This document shows positions 35,804 to 43,632 of a DNA stretch of 64,000 nucleotides, piece after piece. The DNA comes from JAGVJT01 sp964513205. GTDB lineage: Bacteria > Pseudomonadota > Gammaproteobacteria > Legionellales > Legionellaceae. The number at the start of each line of letters is the position of its first letter. Positions within the stretch are counted from its first letter, which is position 1. The position numbers and the translations under genes were made by a program. The DNA lies in contig CAZELP010000004.1 in the NCBI GenBank assembly GCA_964513205.1, positions 66,183 through 130,182 of the forward strand, given 5' to 3'. The notes beneath the pieces are model-generated. The model made no database searches. It saw only the letters and a list, made by a program, of their open reading frames with translations, and was not told where the DNA came from.

Positions 35804-36400
35804 CTACCCTTTAACCAGCTGAAGATGGCCAGCTTTTCTTTTTTTATGATGTTCTTGAACATGAGGAATAGGACTTGCAAATTTAAGACCGGCCCATAGT
35901 CCAATATAAAAAGCTTGTGCAGCATCAAATTCCTCAATCAGTTCTCTTGATAATGAAATATCTCTCGGATCCATTAACATTTGCTGGCCATTATCTTTAC
36001 ACTCAAAGCCGACAAAACCTTTTCTATCTTTATACAATAAGCTGTAACTACCATATCTACACATAGAATATGTGTAGAATTTTTTATGCTGCTTTTCTTG
36101 AGATAGAGGGTTATGAGTAGTTGCTTTTATAGCTTTTGCATACTCAATACCGATAAAACACCCTTGAATAGGATGTAGCGCATATAGAATATCCAAATCA
36201 AAAACGATTTCGTGAATTGTTAGGTGAAATATAGCTTTGGTATAACTGCACTGCAGTTTATAATATTCTACGTCCTTTTCAGTGTAAGCATCGACAATTT
36301 TATATAAAATATAATGATTACTATCCCTTCTTAATTTTTTTAATGTAGAGTCCAAAATAGATGAGAATGTTTTTTTCAATGGTTGTATGAATTGATTCAT
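35804..36400 (-). CDS. Unknown 198-aa protein, first gene of queuosine-transporter operon
   Basis: I do not recognise this family. The protein is soluble, with mixed alpha/beta character, a segment HPIQGCFIGIEYAKAIK near residues 76-92, several Cys and Tyr (TYSMCRYGSYSLLY) and a basic tail (HHKKRKAGH). The start at 36400 has a strong GGAGGTGTAG ribosome site. Because it is 5 bases from the transporter, a role tied to uptake or processing of the transported compound is reasonable but unproven. Confidence 0.75.
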   Translation of the reverse strand: MNQFIQPLKKTFSSILDSTLKKLRRDSNHYILYKIVDAYTEKDVEYYKLQCSYTKAIFHLTIHEIVFDLDILYALHPIQGCFIGIEYAKAIKATTHNPLSQEKQHKKFYTYSMCRYGSYSLLYKDRKGFVGFECKDNGQQMLMDPRDISLSRELIEEFDAAQAFYIGLWAGLKFASPIPHVQEHHKKRKAGHLQLVKG

Positions 36401-36434
36401 CTACACCTCCATGTGTATTGAGCGCATTTTTCTG

Positions 36435-36515
36435 TTATAAAAAAGTGCTAGAAAAACCACAGCCACAATTTGATGACCTTTTTGAGGAGCGTAGTTTAAT
36501 ATCGAAGAACCTTGA
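36435..36515 (-). pseudogene. Possible remnant of an A-type Fe-S carrier C-terminus
   Basis: Upstream of the 198-aa gene, one minus-strand frame between stops at 36516-36518 and 36435-36437 reads SRFFDIKLRSSKRSSNCGCG then FSSTFL. The CGCG plus Ser/Phe ending resembles the C-terminus of IscA/ErpA/HesB proteins. There is no intact gene and no start codon, so this is at best a fragment and may be chance. Confidence 0.2.
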
Positions 36516-36601
36516 TTAACAGGATGTTTGCCACTCAGACGGTTCAATAAATAATATGCGTGCGTTTACAACCCATTGCGAACTGTTTAAAACATGCGCA
36601 A

Positions 36602-36688
36602 TGGTACCGAGAAGAGGACTCGAACCTCCACGGGGTTACCCCCACTAACACCTGAAGCTAGTGTGTCTACCAATTCCACCACCTCGGC
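36602..36688 (-). tRNA. tRNA-Leu (anticodon CAG)
   Basis: The minus strand has a class II tRNA fold: acceptor GCCGAGG, the Leu D-arm GGTGGAATTGGTAGACAC, an anticodon loop TTCAGGT giving CAG, a GC-rich variable arm, GGTTCGAGTCC for the T arm, and an encoded CCA at 36604-36602. It lies downstream of fumC in the same direction. Confidence 0.95.
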
Positions 36689-36704
36689 CAAACGAGTGCA
36701 ACTT

Positions 36705-36743
36705 TAGCCGGCTTACCTTGTTTTGTCAATGATAGCCGGCTTA
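36705..36743. repeat. Duplicated AGCCGGCT palindrome after fumC
   Basis: TAGCCGGCTTA occurs at 36705-36715 and 36733-36743. The core AGCCGGCT is self-complementary, so the two copies can form a hairpin with a 20-base loop. It sits between the fumC stop and the tRNA-Leu gene and could be a terminator or processing signal. Confidence 0.5.
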
Positions 36744-36754
36744 TCTATTCAGCT

Positions 36755-38143
36755 TTAATGACCAACCATTGCTTCAGGTTTTACATAAGCATCGAATTGC
36801 GCCTCTGTTAAAAAACCAAGTTTCAACGCCGCTTCTTTCAAAGACAAGTTATCTTGATGTGCGAGTTTTGCAATCTTCGCAGCTTTATCATACCCAATAT
36901 GTTGGTTTAAAGCCGTGACCAGCATTAACGAGTGATGCAGGTAATAATCGATCATCGGTCGGTTGGCCTCTAAACCATCGACACAAAATGCACGGAAAGA
37001 ATCTGAGGCATCTGCAATTAAATTCAACGAATGTAATACATTGAAAATCATAACCGGCTTGAATACATTCAACTCAAAATTACCCTGACTACCCGCCATA
37101 GCCACTGCCACGTCATTCCCCATGACCTGCACGCAAACCATCGTCATTGCTTCAGACTGAGTTGGATTAACCTTACCGGGCATAATTGATGAACCTGGCT
37201 CATTTTCAGGCAGTATCAACTCGCCAATACCGCATCGAGGACCTGAGCCTAACCAACGCACATCATTGGCGATTTTCATCAAAGCACAAGCCAGTGTTTT
37301 CAGCACACTGTGCGCCATGACAAGAGGCTCGTGAGAAGCCAGCGCTTCAAATTTATTTGCGGCGGACACAAAAGGTAATCCCGTCAATTCAGCAATCACT
37401 TCTGCTGCAGTTTCGGCAAATTTAGGAGGTGTATTCAAACCCGTTCCAACTGCAGTGCCTCCCAATGCCAAAGCATATAACTCAGGCATAACCTGATCGA
37501 TTCGACCAAGACAGGCATCCAACTGAGCAACATATCCTGAAAATTCTTGCCCCAATGTCAATGGAACCGCATCTTGCAAATGCGTGCGACCAATTTTAAT
37601 GATGTCTTGAAAAGCATTCATTTTTTCAGCCAAAGCATCTCTTAAGGCTTTTACTGAAGGTCGTAGTTTATTTTGAAAAGCAAGGGCTGCAGCAATATGC
37701 ATCGCCGTTGGAAAAGTATCATTTGACGACTGAGAACGATTGACATCATCATTTGGATGAATCGGCGCTTTACTACCCATTACACCACCGGCCAATTCAA
37801 TCGCACGATTTGAAATCACCTCGTTGGCATTCATGTTGGATTGTGTGCCACTCCCTGTTTGCCAAACATAGAGAGGGAAATGTGCATCTAACATTCCCTG
37901 ACAAACCTCATCTGCAGCTGCAACAATCAGTTTTACTTTTTCTTCTGGTAATTGTCCCAACTTTCCGTTCGCAATTGCCGCTGCTTTTTTTAAAATGCCC
38001 AAAGCATGCACAACTTCGATTGGCATGTGATCGCCGCCAATATGAAAATGATGCAACGAACGCTCTGTTTGTGCACCCCAATATTTATCTGCAGGTACGT
38101 CTATCGCACCCATACTGTCAGTTTCTGTACGCGTTTTACTCAT
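36755..38143 (-). CDS. fumC: Fumarate hydratase, class II
   Basis: Hydrates fumarate to malate in the TCA cycle; the class II enzyme is iron-free. The 462-aa protein has the N-terminal RTETDSMGAIDVPADKYWGA, the active-site GRTHLQDAVPLTLGQEFSGY, and the superfamily signature GSSIMPGKVNPTQSE. Length is standard. The ATG at 38143 is preferred to a TTG at 38146. It is divergent from rsmE. Confidence 0.96.
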   Translation of the reverse strand: MSKTRTETDSMGAIDVPADKYWGAQTERSLHHFHIGGDHMPIEVVHALGILKKAAAIANGKLGQLPEEKVKLIVAAADEVCQGMLDAHFPLYVWQTGSGTQSNMNANEVISNRAIELAGGVMGSKAPIHPNDDVNRSQSSNDTFPTAMHIAAALAFQNKLRPSVKALRDALAEKMNAFQDIIKIGRTHLQDAVPLTLGQEFSGYVAQLDACLGRIDQVMPELYALALGGTAVGTGLNTPPKFAETAAEVIAELTGLPFVSAANKFEALASHEPLVMAHSVLKTLACALMKIANDVRWLGSGPRCGIGELILPENEPGSSIMPGKVNPTQSEAMTMVCVQVMGNDVAVAMAGSQGNFELNVFKPVMIFNVLHSLNLIADASDSFRAFCVDGLEANRPMIDYYLHHSLMLVTALNQHIGYDKAAKIAKLAHQDNLSLKEAALKLGFLTEAQFDAYVKPEAMVGH

Positions 38144-38201
38144 CAAATACTCTCTTTATTGTGTTACACTAAACGTCATTATATCTCTAAAAAACAGCAA
38201 A

Positions 38202-38933
38202 ATGCGAACGACTCGAATTTACCATCCAGGCCAGTTTCAATCACACGAGACCGTAACGCTATCAAGCGAAGCCAGCCATCACATCATTACCGTTCTCCGC
38301 ATGACAGAGGGCGCATCGCTGACCCTTTTTAATGGCCAGCAACAAGAATGTCAAGCAACGATCGTCCTGGCCCATAAGAAACAGGCAAAAGTAACCCTCA
38401 CAGACATACAGGTTGTCAATCGAGAGTCTCCTCTCCATATTCATCTGGCACAAGGCATTGCAAAAGGCGATAAAATGGAATGGATTGTGCAGAAAGCAAC
38501 TGAGCTAGGCGTCACCGAAATCACGCCCATTTTCACATTGCACGGTTCAGTCAAACAAGAAAAAAATCGCTTTGAAAAGAAATGGCAGCAATGGAATGCC
38601 ATTGCAACCTACGCAGCAGAGCAATCAGGACGCACACAACTTCCGATCCTTCATGAAGCTTGTCACTTTGATGAATTTATCGAAGCAAAACGACAAGGAA
38701 GCCTATATATTTTAGACCCATCGGCTTCACTGAAGCTCAAAGAAAGTGTACCTTCTTCGATGACCAATGCAACACTTGTCATTGGACCTGAAGGTGGTTT
38801 TCATCCTGACGAACTATCAAGCGCAAAGAAAAATCAATACCATCCAATTTCTCTCGGTCCGCGCATTTTAAGAACAGAAACAGCCGGATTAACTGCGCTA
38901 AGTATTTTGCAAGCGCTCTTGGGTGATTTATAA
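38202..38933 (+). CDS. rsmE: 16S rRNA (uracil-1498-N3)-methyltransferase
   Basis: SPOUT-family RNA methyltransferase of 243 aa. It shows the N-terminal PUA-like part (SEASHHIITVLRM), KGDKMEWIVQKATELGV, and the trefoil-knot cofactor segments LVIGPEGGFHPDEL and LGPRILRTETAGLTAL. Length is normal for RsmE. It is followed 33 bases later by trxA. Confidence 0.95.
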   Translation: MRTTRIYHPGQFQSHETVTLSSEASHHIITVLRMTEGASLTLFNGQQQECQATIVLAHKKQAKVTLTDIQVVNRESPLHIHLAQGIAKGDKMEWIVQKATELGVTEITPIFTLHGSVKQEKNRFEKKWQQWNAIATYAAEQSGRTQLPILHEACHFDEFIEAKRQGSLYILDPSASLKLKESVPSSMTNATLVIGPEGGFHPDELSSAKKNQYHPISLGPRILRTETAGLTALSILQALLGDL

Positions 38934-38966
38934 TGGTGATTGTCTAATTACTTTTTGAGGTCATTC

Positions 38967-39293
38967 ATGAGTCCACATGTCATTGCAATTAATGATGAAG
39001 CATTCGAGCAAACCGTTCTTAATTCAACAAAACCTGTTCTTGTTGATTTCTGGGCAGAATGGTGCGGTCCTTGTCGTGCGCTTGGTCCAATTTTTGAAGA
39101 AGCGGCATTGCAACATCATGAGAAGCTTGTTTTTGCAAAAATGAACGTCGATGAGAGCCCTAACACGCCCTCAAAATATGGTGTCATGAGCATTCCAACC
39201 TTGATTCTATTCAAAAACGGTCAAGTAGAAGCCATCAAAATGGGCTTGCTCTCCAAATCGCAACTTATTGCATTTATTGACAGCCACATTTAG
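38967..39293 (+). CDS. trxA: Thioredoxin
   Basis: Cytoplasmic disulfide reductase of 108 aa with the redox motif WCGPC (Cys 33 and 36), the buried Asp in VLVDFWAEW, and the cis-Pro segment VMSIPTLILF. The ATG at 38967 has TGAGG 8 bases upstream; the nine codons before it in the frame are unlikely to be translated. It ends just before a strong terminator. Confidence 0.95.
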   Translation: MSPHVIAINDEAFEQTVLNSTKPVLVDFWAEWCGPCRALGPIFEEAALQHHEKLVFAKMNVDESPNTPSKYGVMSIPTLILFKNGQVEAIKMGLLSKSQLIAFIDSHI

Positions 39294-39297
39294 AACC

Positions 39298-39338
39298 TGT
39301 CTTCACAGTCTTCTGCACCGGCTGTGAAGACAAGTTTT
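39298..39338 (+). terminator. Intrinsic terminator after trxA
   Basis: TGTCTTCACAG (39298-39308) pairs with CTGTGAAGACA (39322-39332), followed by AGTTTTT. A second hairpin, CGACAAAAA / TTTTTGTCG, follows at 39345-39369. Confidence 0.8.
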
Positions 39339-39399
39339 TAATCCCGACAAAAAGAAGGGATTTTTGTCGCTTATCCTCTCTCCACCCTCATGCACCCAT

Positions 39400-40842
39400 A
39401 TGAAAAATTTCTTTAAAAATCAGCCGCCCCCTTTTTATGTGATTTTTATGCTCGAATTGTGGGAGCGCTTTGGATTTTATACCACACAAGCACTGTTGAC
39501 TCTGTACTTTATTAGAACTCTGCACATGACTAGCGTGGATGCATTCTATACATTTGGCGGTTTTTCTGCATTGGTTTACAGCATGGTCGCATTTGGAGGA
39601 TATCTAGGAGATACGCTACTAGGGACGAAGCGGACATTACTGCTTGGTCTGATTGTTTTGGCAGCGGGATATTTAGCGCTATCTTTCGTGCCCATTGTTT
39701 CAATTTATACCGCATTGGCTTTGATTGCGGTTGGGAATGGCTTATTTAAAGCAAATCCTTCTACGCTGCTTTCAAAATGTTATGATGAAACAGACAACAG
39801 ACTCGACCAAGCCTATACTTTATACTATATGGCCATCAACCTTGGTGCATTTTTGGCTTTATTACTTGGTCCAGCACTTTCTCATCATTATGGATATTCT
39901 TTTGCATACTTAGCAAGTTTTGTAGCCATTGTGATTGCCATAACTCAATACATTTTACAAAAAAAACACATGGCAAAATTCGATACTCCCGCCGATCAGC
40001 GAGTATTGTCTTTTTTTCAGATGATCTTGATAGGTATTGGGCTTCTGTTGCTTATCTTCTTCTCTCATCTTTTGCTAGAAAATCCGATGACCACCAAACG
40101 GGTACTTTCGTTTATTATTGTCATTTGTTTTGCTATGTACGCATATTTTATGACTCGAGAAACGCCCTCTGATCGAAATAAAATGATGGTGGCATTGTTG
40201 CTCATGGTCGAGGCGGTTCTCTTTTTCACACTGTATCAACAACTTCCAACATCGCTGACGCTCTTTGCGGTGCATCATCTTCGACATGAGTTTTGGGGTA
40301 TTGATCTCGACCCCCAAACATTTCGAATCCTAAATTCTTTTTGGATCATCACACTGAGTCCTCTCTTAGTCGCTTTTTATGCAAAGCTTGAACAAAAAAA
40401 TATTTCTTTTCCTGTTCCCTACAAATTTTCTTTAGGACTTTTTTGTTGTGGCCTTGGATTTGGCATACTTTATTTTGCACGATTTTTTTCAGATGCAAAT
40501 ATGATGATTTCACCTGTATGGATTGTATGCAGTTATGCATTGCAAAGCATCGGAGAGCTGTTTGTTTCCGCTCTAGGAATTTCAATGATTGCAGCATTGG
40601 TTCCCAATCGTATTCGAGGTTTTGTCATGGGGGTATGGTTTTTAACATCCGCTGTAGCGGGATTTACTGGTGCATTTGTCGCATCATTTACCAAAGTTGA
40701 TGAAACAAGCGTCTCTACGGCAAGCTCTTTGCTTGTTTATACAGATGTATTCGGTAAGATCGGTCTGTGCGCGATAGGTTTATCTTTTATTCTATTAATG
40801 GTCGCACCTCGGCTCAATAAGATGACATTGAATCCCAAATGA
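39400..40842 (+). CDS. POT/PTR-family proton-coupled peptide transporter
   Basis: Inner-membrane importer of di- and tripeptides by proton symport. The 480-aa protein has 12-14 helices, the N-terminal MLELWERFGFYTTQALLTLY with the conserved ExxER-type motif, GGYLGDTLLGTKRTLLLG, and ALQSIGELFVSALGISMI. The frame runs upstream to a TTG at 39364, but family similarity begins after the ATG at 39400. Peptide uptake suits an organism living on amino acids. Confidence 0.92.
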   Translation: MKNFFKNQPPPFYVIFMLELWERFGFYTTQALLTLYFIRTLHMTSVDAFYTFGGFSALVYSMVAFGGYLGDTLLGTKRTLLLGLIVLAAGYLALSFVPIVSIYTALALIAVGNGLFKANPSTLLSKCYDETDNRLDQAYTLYYMAINLGAFLALLLGPALSHHYGYSFAYLASFVAIVIAITQYILQKKHMAKFDTPADQRVLSFFQMILIGIGLLLLIFFSHLLLENPMTTKRVLSFIIVICFAMYAYFMTRETPSDRNKMMVALLLMVEAVLFFTLYQQLPTSLTLFAVHHLRHEFWGIDLDPQTFRILNSFWIITLSPLLVAFYAKLEQKNISFPVPYKFSLGLFCCGLGFGILYFARFFSDANMMISPVWIVCSYALQSIGELFVSALGISMIAALVPNRIRGFVMGVWFLTSAVAGFTGAFVASFTKVDETSVSTASSLLVYTDVFGKIGLCAIGLSFILLMVAPRLNKMTLNPK

Positions 40843-40923
40843 ACGTAGACGACAGCGAGGCAGGTCTTGCTAAAAAAATTTTTTTTTGATAGATTAAGAA
40901 AACTGGATTGAAATGGTAAATAA

Positions 40924-41598
40924 ATGACGTCAAAAGACGAATTTATTAATGCAGCGAAATCACTACATTATCAGCTGCGAGTGACATGCCCGTTGGGTTC
41001 TCCACCAGAACTCTACTATAAGCATCATATCTTTCCCGTCAAACTCCTCTCTCTCCTTCTCAAAACGCTCCAAGCCAAACCCGATCACGACGAAAGAAGC
41101 ATCAAATTTATTGTCAACCAACTCAAGAAATTACTACTCGCACAAGCCGGCACACCTGGAACCTATACACCCTCTCATAGCAACATGACATCATCCGTCA
41201 TGAAACCAAGCGTTTTAAGTGCGGGCGTTATTTATCTTGATCCGCAGGGGCAAATTTTAGGTTTAAGCAATGAAAACGATAATTTTGATGTTTCAGTAAA
41301 AAGTTTATTGTGGCCTTTGAGTATATTGCATTTGATGAACGTCCCTCTTAGTTCAAATTTAAGTATCATTGGAAAAGATGAAACTCCATTTGAACTAACA
41401 ATCAAAGACCGAGAAGACATTATCGATCATCTCCCGTTGCAAACACTGCAATTGCTACTGCACGCCAATCGAGATACCAAAGTCATGGTGCGCGAAGGAG
41501 CTTATAATCGCAATAGTATGTTTCCTTTCGATTTTGGAGAAATGTTCACCGAAACCCACCCTCAAGACATATTTAAATCGCTACTTGTCGAATACTAG
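40924..41598 (+). CDS. Unknown 224-aa protein
   Basis: Not recognised. The protein appears soluble. Residues near 98-140 read SAGVIYLDPQGQILGLSNEN, then a Phe, then KSLLWPLSILHLMNVPLS; this order (beta-turn with DxxG, Asn, aromatic, then a leucine-rich helix) resembles the short domain with an N-SGHY-P motif seen in some large secreted toxins and effectors, but the SGHY residues themselves are not kept (NDNF). It is a lone gene, convergent with the amino-acid antiporter and only 16 bases from it. Confidence 0.7.
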   Translation: MTSKDEFINAAKSLHYQLRVTCPLGSPPELYYKHHIFPVKLLSLLLKTLQAKPDHDERSIKFIVNQLKKLLLAQAGTPGTYTPSHSNMTSSVMKPSVLSAGVIYLDPQGQILGLSNENDNFDVSVKSLLWPLSILHLMNVPLSSNLSIIGKDETPFELTIKDREDIIDHLPLQTLQLLLHANRDTKVMVREGAYNRNSMFPFDFGEMFTETHPQDIFKSLLVEY

Positions 41599-41614
41599 CT
41601 CAATCATTACATTA

Positions 41615-43021
41615 TCACGATAGGTCAGGCAGAGAAGACATCTTTCTCTTTAGCCACCAATGACTAACAAATGGAGGCAAACACATTAAGGTTAAACCCA
41701 TTAACAGCGCTAATTCGTAATTCCAGATTCTTCCAACATCAATACCCTCTGGCGGTAGAAAACTGACGCACAAAGTCATTAAGACCCCGACAATACCTAC
41801 TCCACAGACGCTCAAAAGACCGACCTTACCACCCGGAATTTTGAAGGGACGAGGATGTGATGGCGCAATTTTTCGTAATTTTATCGCGGCAAGAAACATG
41901 ATCAAATACATGAGCATATAAAGTTGTGCAGCCAATGCCGTCAAAAACCAATAAGAACCATTCACACTTGGCATAAATAAAAATAAAGTTGCCAATAAAG
42001 TGACTATCACCGCTTGCGCAATTAATAATACGACAGGAGCACGGTAACGGTTTTCTTGTTGAAAAAACTCCGGTAAATTACCTTCGCAAGCGGCAACCAT
42101 AAGTCCCTTGGTCGGCGCGATAATCCAATTGCTTACGCCACCAAAACCACCCAAAACCAACATCAACGCGACAACAGGCATTGCAAAAACTAAACCATAT
42201 TGCGCTAAAAATGCGTGAAAAGCCTGCATGATACCCGCCACAAGATTGATGTCATCATGTGGAAGAACAATCGCGATAGACAGCGATCCTAAAATCAATG
42301 TACTTAAAATAATCACAACTGAGCCCATAAGTGCTTTGGGGAAAGCATGTTGTGGGTTCGCTACGTCATTGGCGTGCACGGTTGCAATCTCTATCCCACA
42401 AAAAGACATCATAATCGCCGTCAAAGAGACCCACATGCTGCGATCATCCCAATGGGGCATTAGACTCGCACGATCGAAATGTATTGCCGAAACATGACCA
42501 GAATACAACCAAACACCACCAAGACCAATGATCAAAATCATGGGCAAAATCAAACCCGTCAAAGCACACAAGTTACTAAACCAAGCGGAGGAACGCATAC
42601 CGTAAAGGTTCACGATGGTTGCAGCCCAAAAAAGACTCACAATCACCGTCCATAAAAAATAAGGATTTTTAGCCAAATTAGGATCAATTAAATATCCCAC
42701 GCTACCCGCAACAAAAGATAAAATTGTAGGATACCAAATGACATTTTCAATCCACTGCAACCAAATCGCCAAAAAACCCATTCGCTGACCGAACGCTTCT
42801 TTAACCCAAACATAAATTCCCCCTTGCTTGGGCCAACCAGAAGCAAGCTCAGCAGAAACCAATGCAGTTGGAATTAGAAAACACAATGCCCCCAACACAA
42901 AAAAAGCGATTAACTGAGAGCCAAAGAGAGCGGTTGCAGGCAGATTTCGAATACTGTCCACAGACCCAACTGTAATCATCATCAGACTAAAAATGGATAA
43001 TGTATGTTTTTTTGAGTTCAC
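41615..43021 (-). CDS. APC-superfamily amino acid permease/antiporter (GadC-like)
   Basis: A 12-helix inner-membrane carrier of 468 aa. The N-terminus (LSIFSLMMITVGSVDSIRNL), ELASGWPKQGGIYVWVKEAF and SFCGIEIATVHANDV place it in the glutamate:GABA-antiporter branch of the APC superfamily. The exact substrate is not readable. It is transcribed alone from a 59-base gap after tsaC. Confidence 0.88.
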   Translation of the reverse strand: MNSKKHTLSIFSLMMITVGSVDSIRNLPATALFGSQLIAFFVLGALCFLIPTALVSAELASGWPKQGGIYVWVKEAFGQRMGFLAIWLQWIENVIWYPTILSFVAGSVGYLIDPNLAKNPYFLWTVIVSLFWAATIVNLYGMRSSAWFSNLCALTGLILPMILIIGLGGVWLYSGHVSAIHFDRASLMPHWDDRSMWVSLTAIMMSFCGIEIATVHANDVANPQHAFPKALMGSVVIILSTLILGSLSIAIVLPHDDINLVAGIMQAFHAFLAQYGLVFAMPVVALMLVLGGFGGVSNWIIAPTKGLMVAACEGNLPEFFQQENRYRAPVVLLIAQAVIVTLLATLFLFMPSVNGSYWFLTALAAQLYMLMYLIMFLAAIKLRKIAPSHPRPFKIPGGKVGLLSVCGVGIVGVLMTLCVSFLPPEGIDVGRIWNYELALLMGLTLMCLPPFVSHWWLKRKMSSLPDLS

Positions 43022-43080
43022 GGTGTTCCTTGATTTTTCGATGGCTTATTATATCACTTTGTTCATAAATATTACAATTA

Positions 43081-43632
43081 TTATCGCCATTTTTGTTGTG
43101 TTAAAACATCTAATATCGTCGTCGGTTGTGCCAATTCACCCAAAGAACCCTCAACAATACCGTCCAGTCCCCTCTCTAAAAAAGCCAATTCCAACGCATC
43201 TGCCTCACGAAAAGGCTCAAAGCCGGCTTCATTTGCGCTAGTCGACACAATAGGGCCGTATTTTGACAATGCACGGGCAATGGGATGAGCGCTCATGCGA
43301 ATGGCTATACTGGGGTGATTTCCAGTTAAATAATAGGGCACTTTTGTTGATTTTGGAAAAACCCATGTCACAGGACCGGGCCAAGTTGACTTGACTCTCG
43401 CAAGACAATCTTGAGAGACTTCACCAATCAGCGGAAAGAGTGCATCCCAATCATGAATTAAAACAATCAGCCCTTTCTCGATAGGTCTTTGTTTTAAGGT
43501 CAACAGCTTTAAAACGGCTGACTCATTCCAAGCATCACATCCCAAACCATATACTGCTTCTGTAGGGTAAGCGATTACCCCCCCATTTGCGATGCATTCT
43601 AAACCTTCGGCAATTGATAATCGCATTTTCAT
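43081..43632 (-). CDS. tsaC: L-threonylcarbamoyladenylate synthase TsaC
   Basis: Makes the threonylcarbamoyl-AMP intermediate for the t6A tRNA modification. The 183-aa protein has the YrdC fold with VIAYPTEAVYGLGCDA near residues 20-35, KQRPIEKGLIVLI, WPGPVTWVF, SIAIRMSAHP and IVSTSANEAG. Its short length matches TsaC rather than Sua5. The ATG overlaps the tgt stop as ATGA, so the two are coupled. An in-frame ATG two codons on (43626) is also possible. Confidence 0.94.
   Translation of the reverse strand: MKMRLSIAEGLECIANGGVIAYPTEAVYGLGCDAWNESAVLKLLTLKQRPIEKGLIVLIHDWDALFPLIGEVSQDCLARVKSTWPGPVTWVFPKSTKVPYYLTGNHPSIAIRMSAHPIARALSKYGPIVSTSANEAGFEPFREADALELAFLERGLDGIVEGSLGELAQPTTILDVLTQQKWR

Noticed and set aside
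36445..36519. Short plus-strand frame starting VLEKPQPQF
   Set aside because: Only 24 codons, no ribosome site, no recognised similarity.
36401..36601. preQ1 riboswitch upstream of the transporter operon
   Set aside because: I looked for the short preQ1 pseudoknot and A-rich tail and could not find a convincing match by eye.
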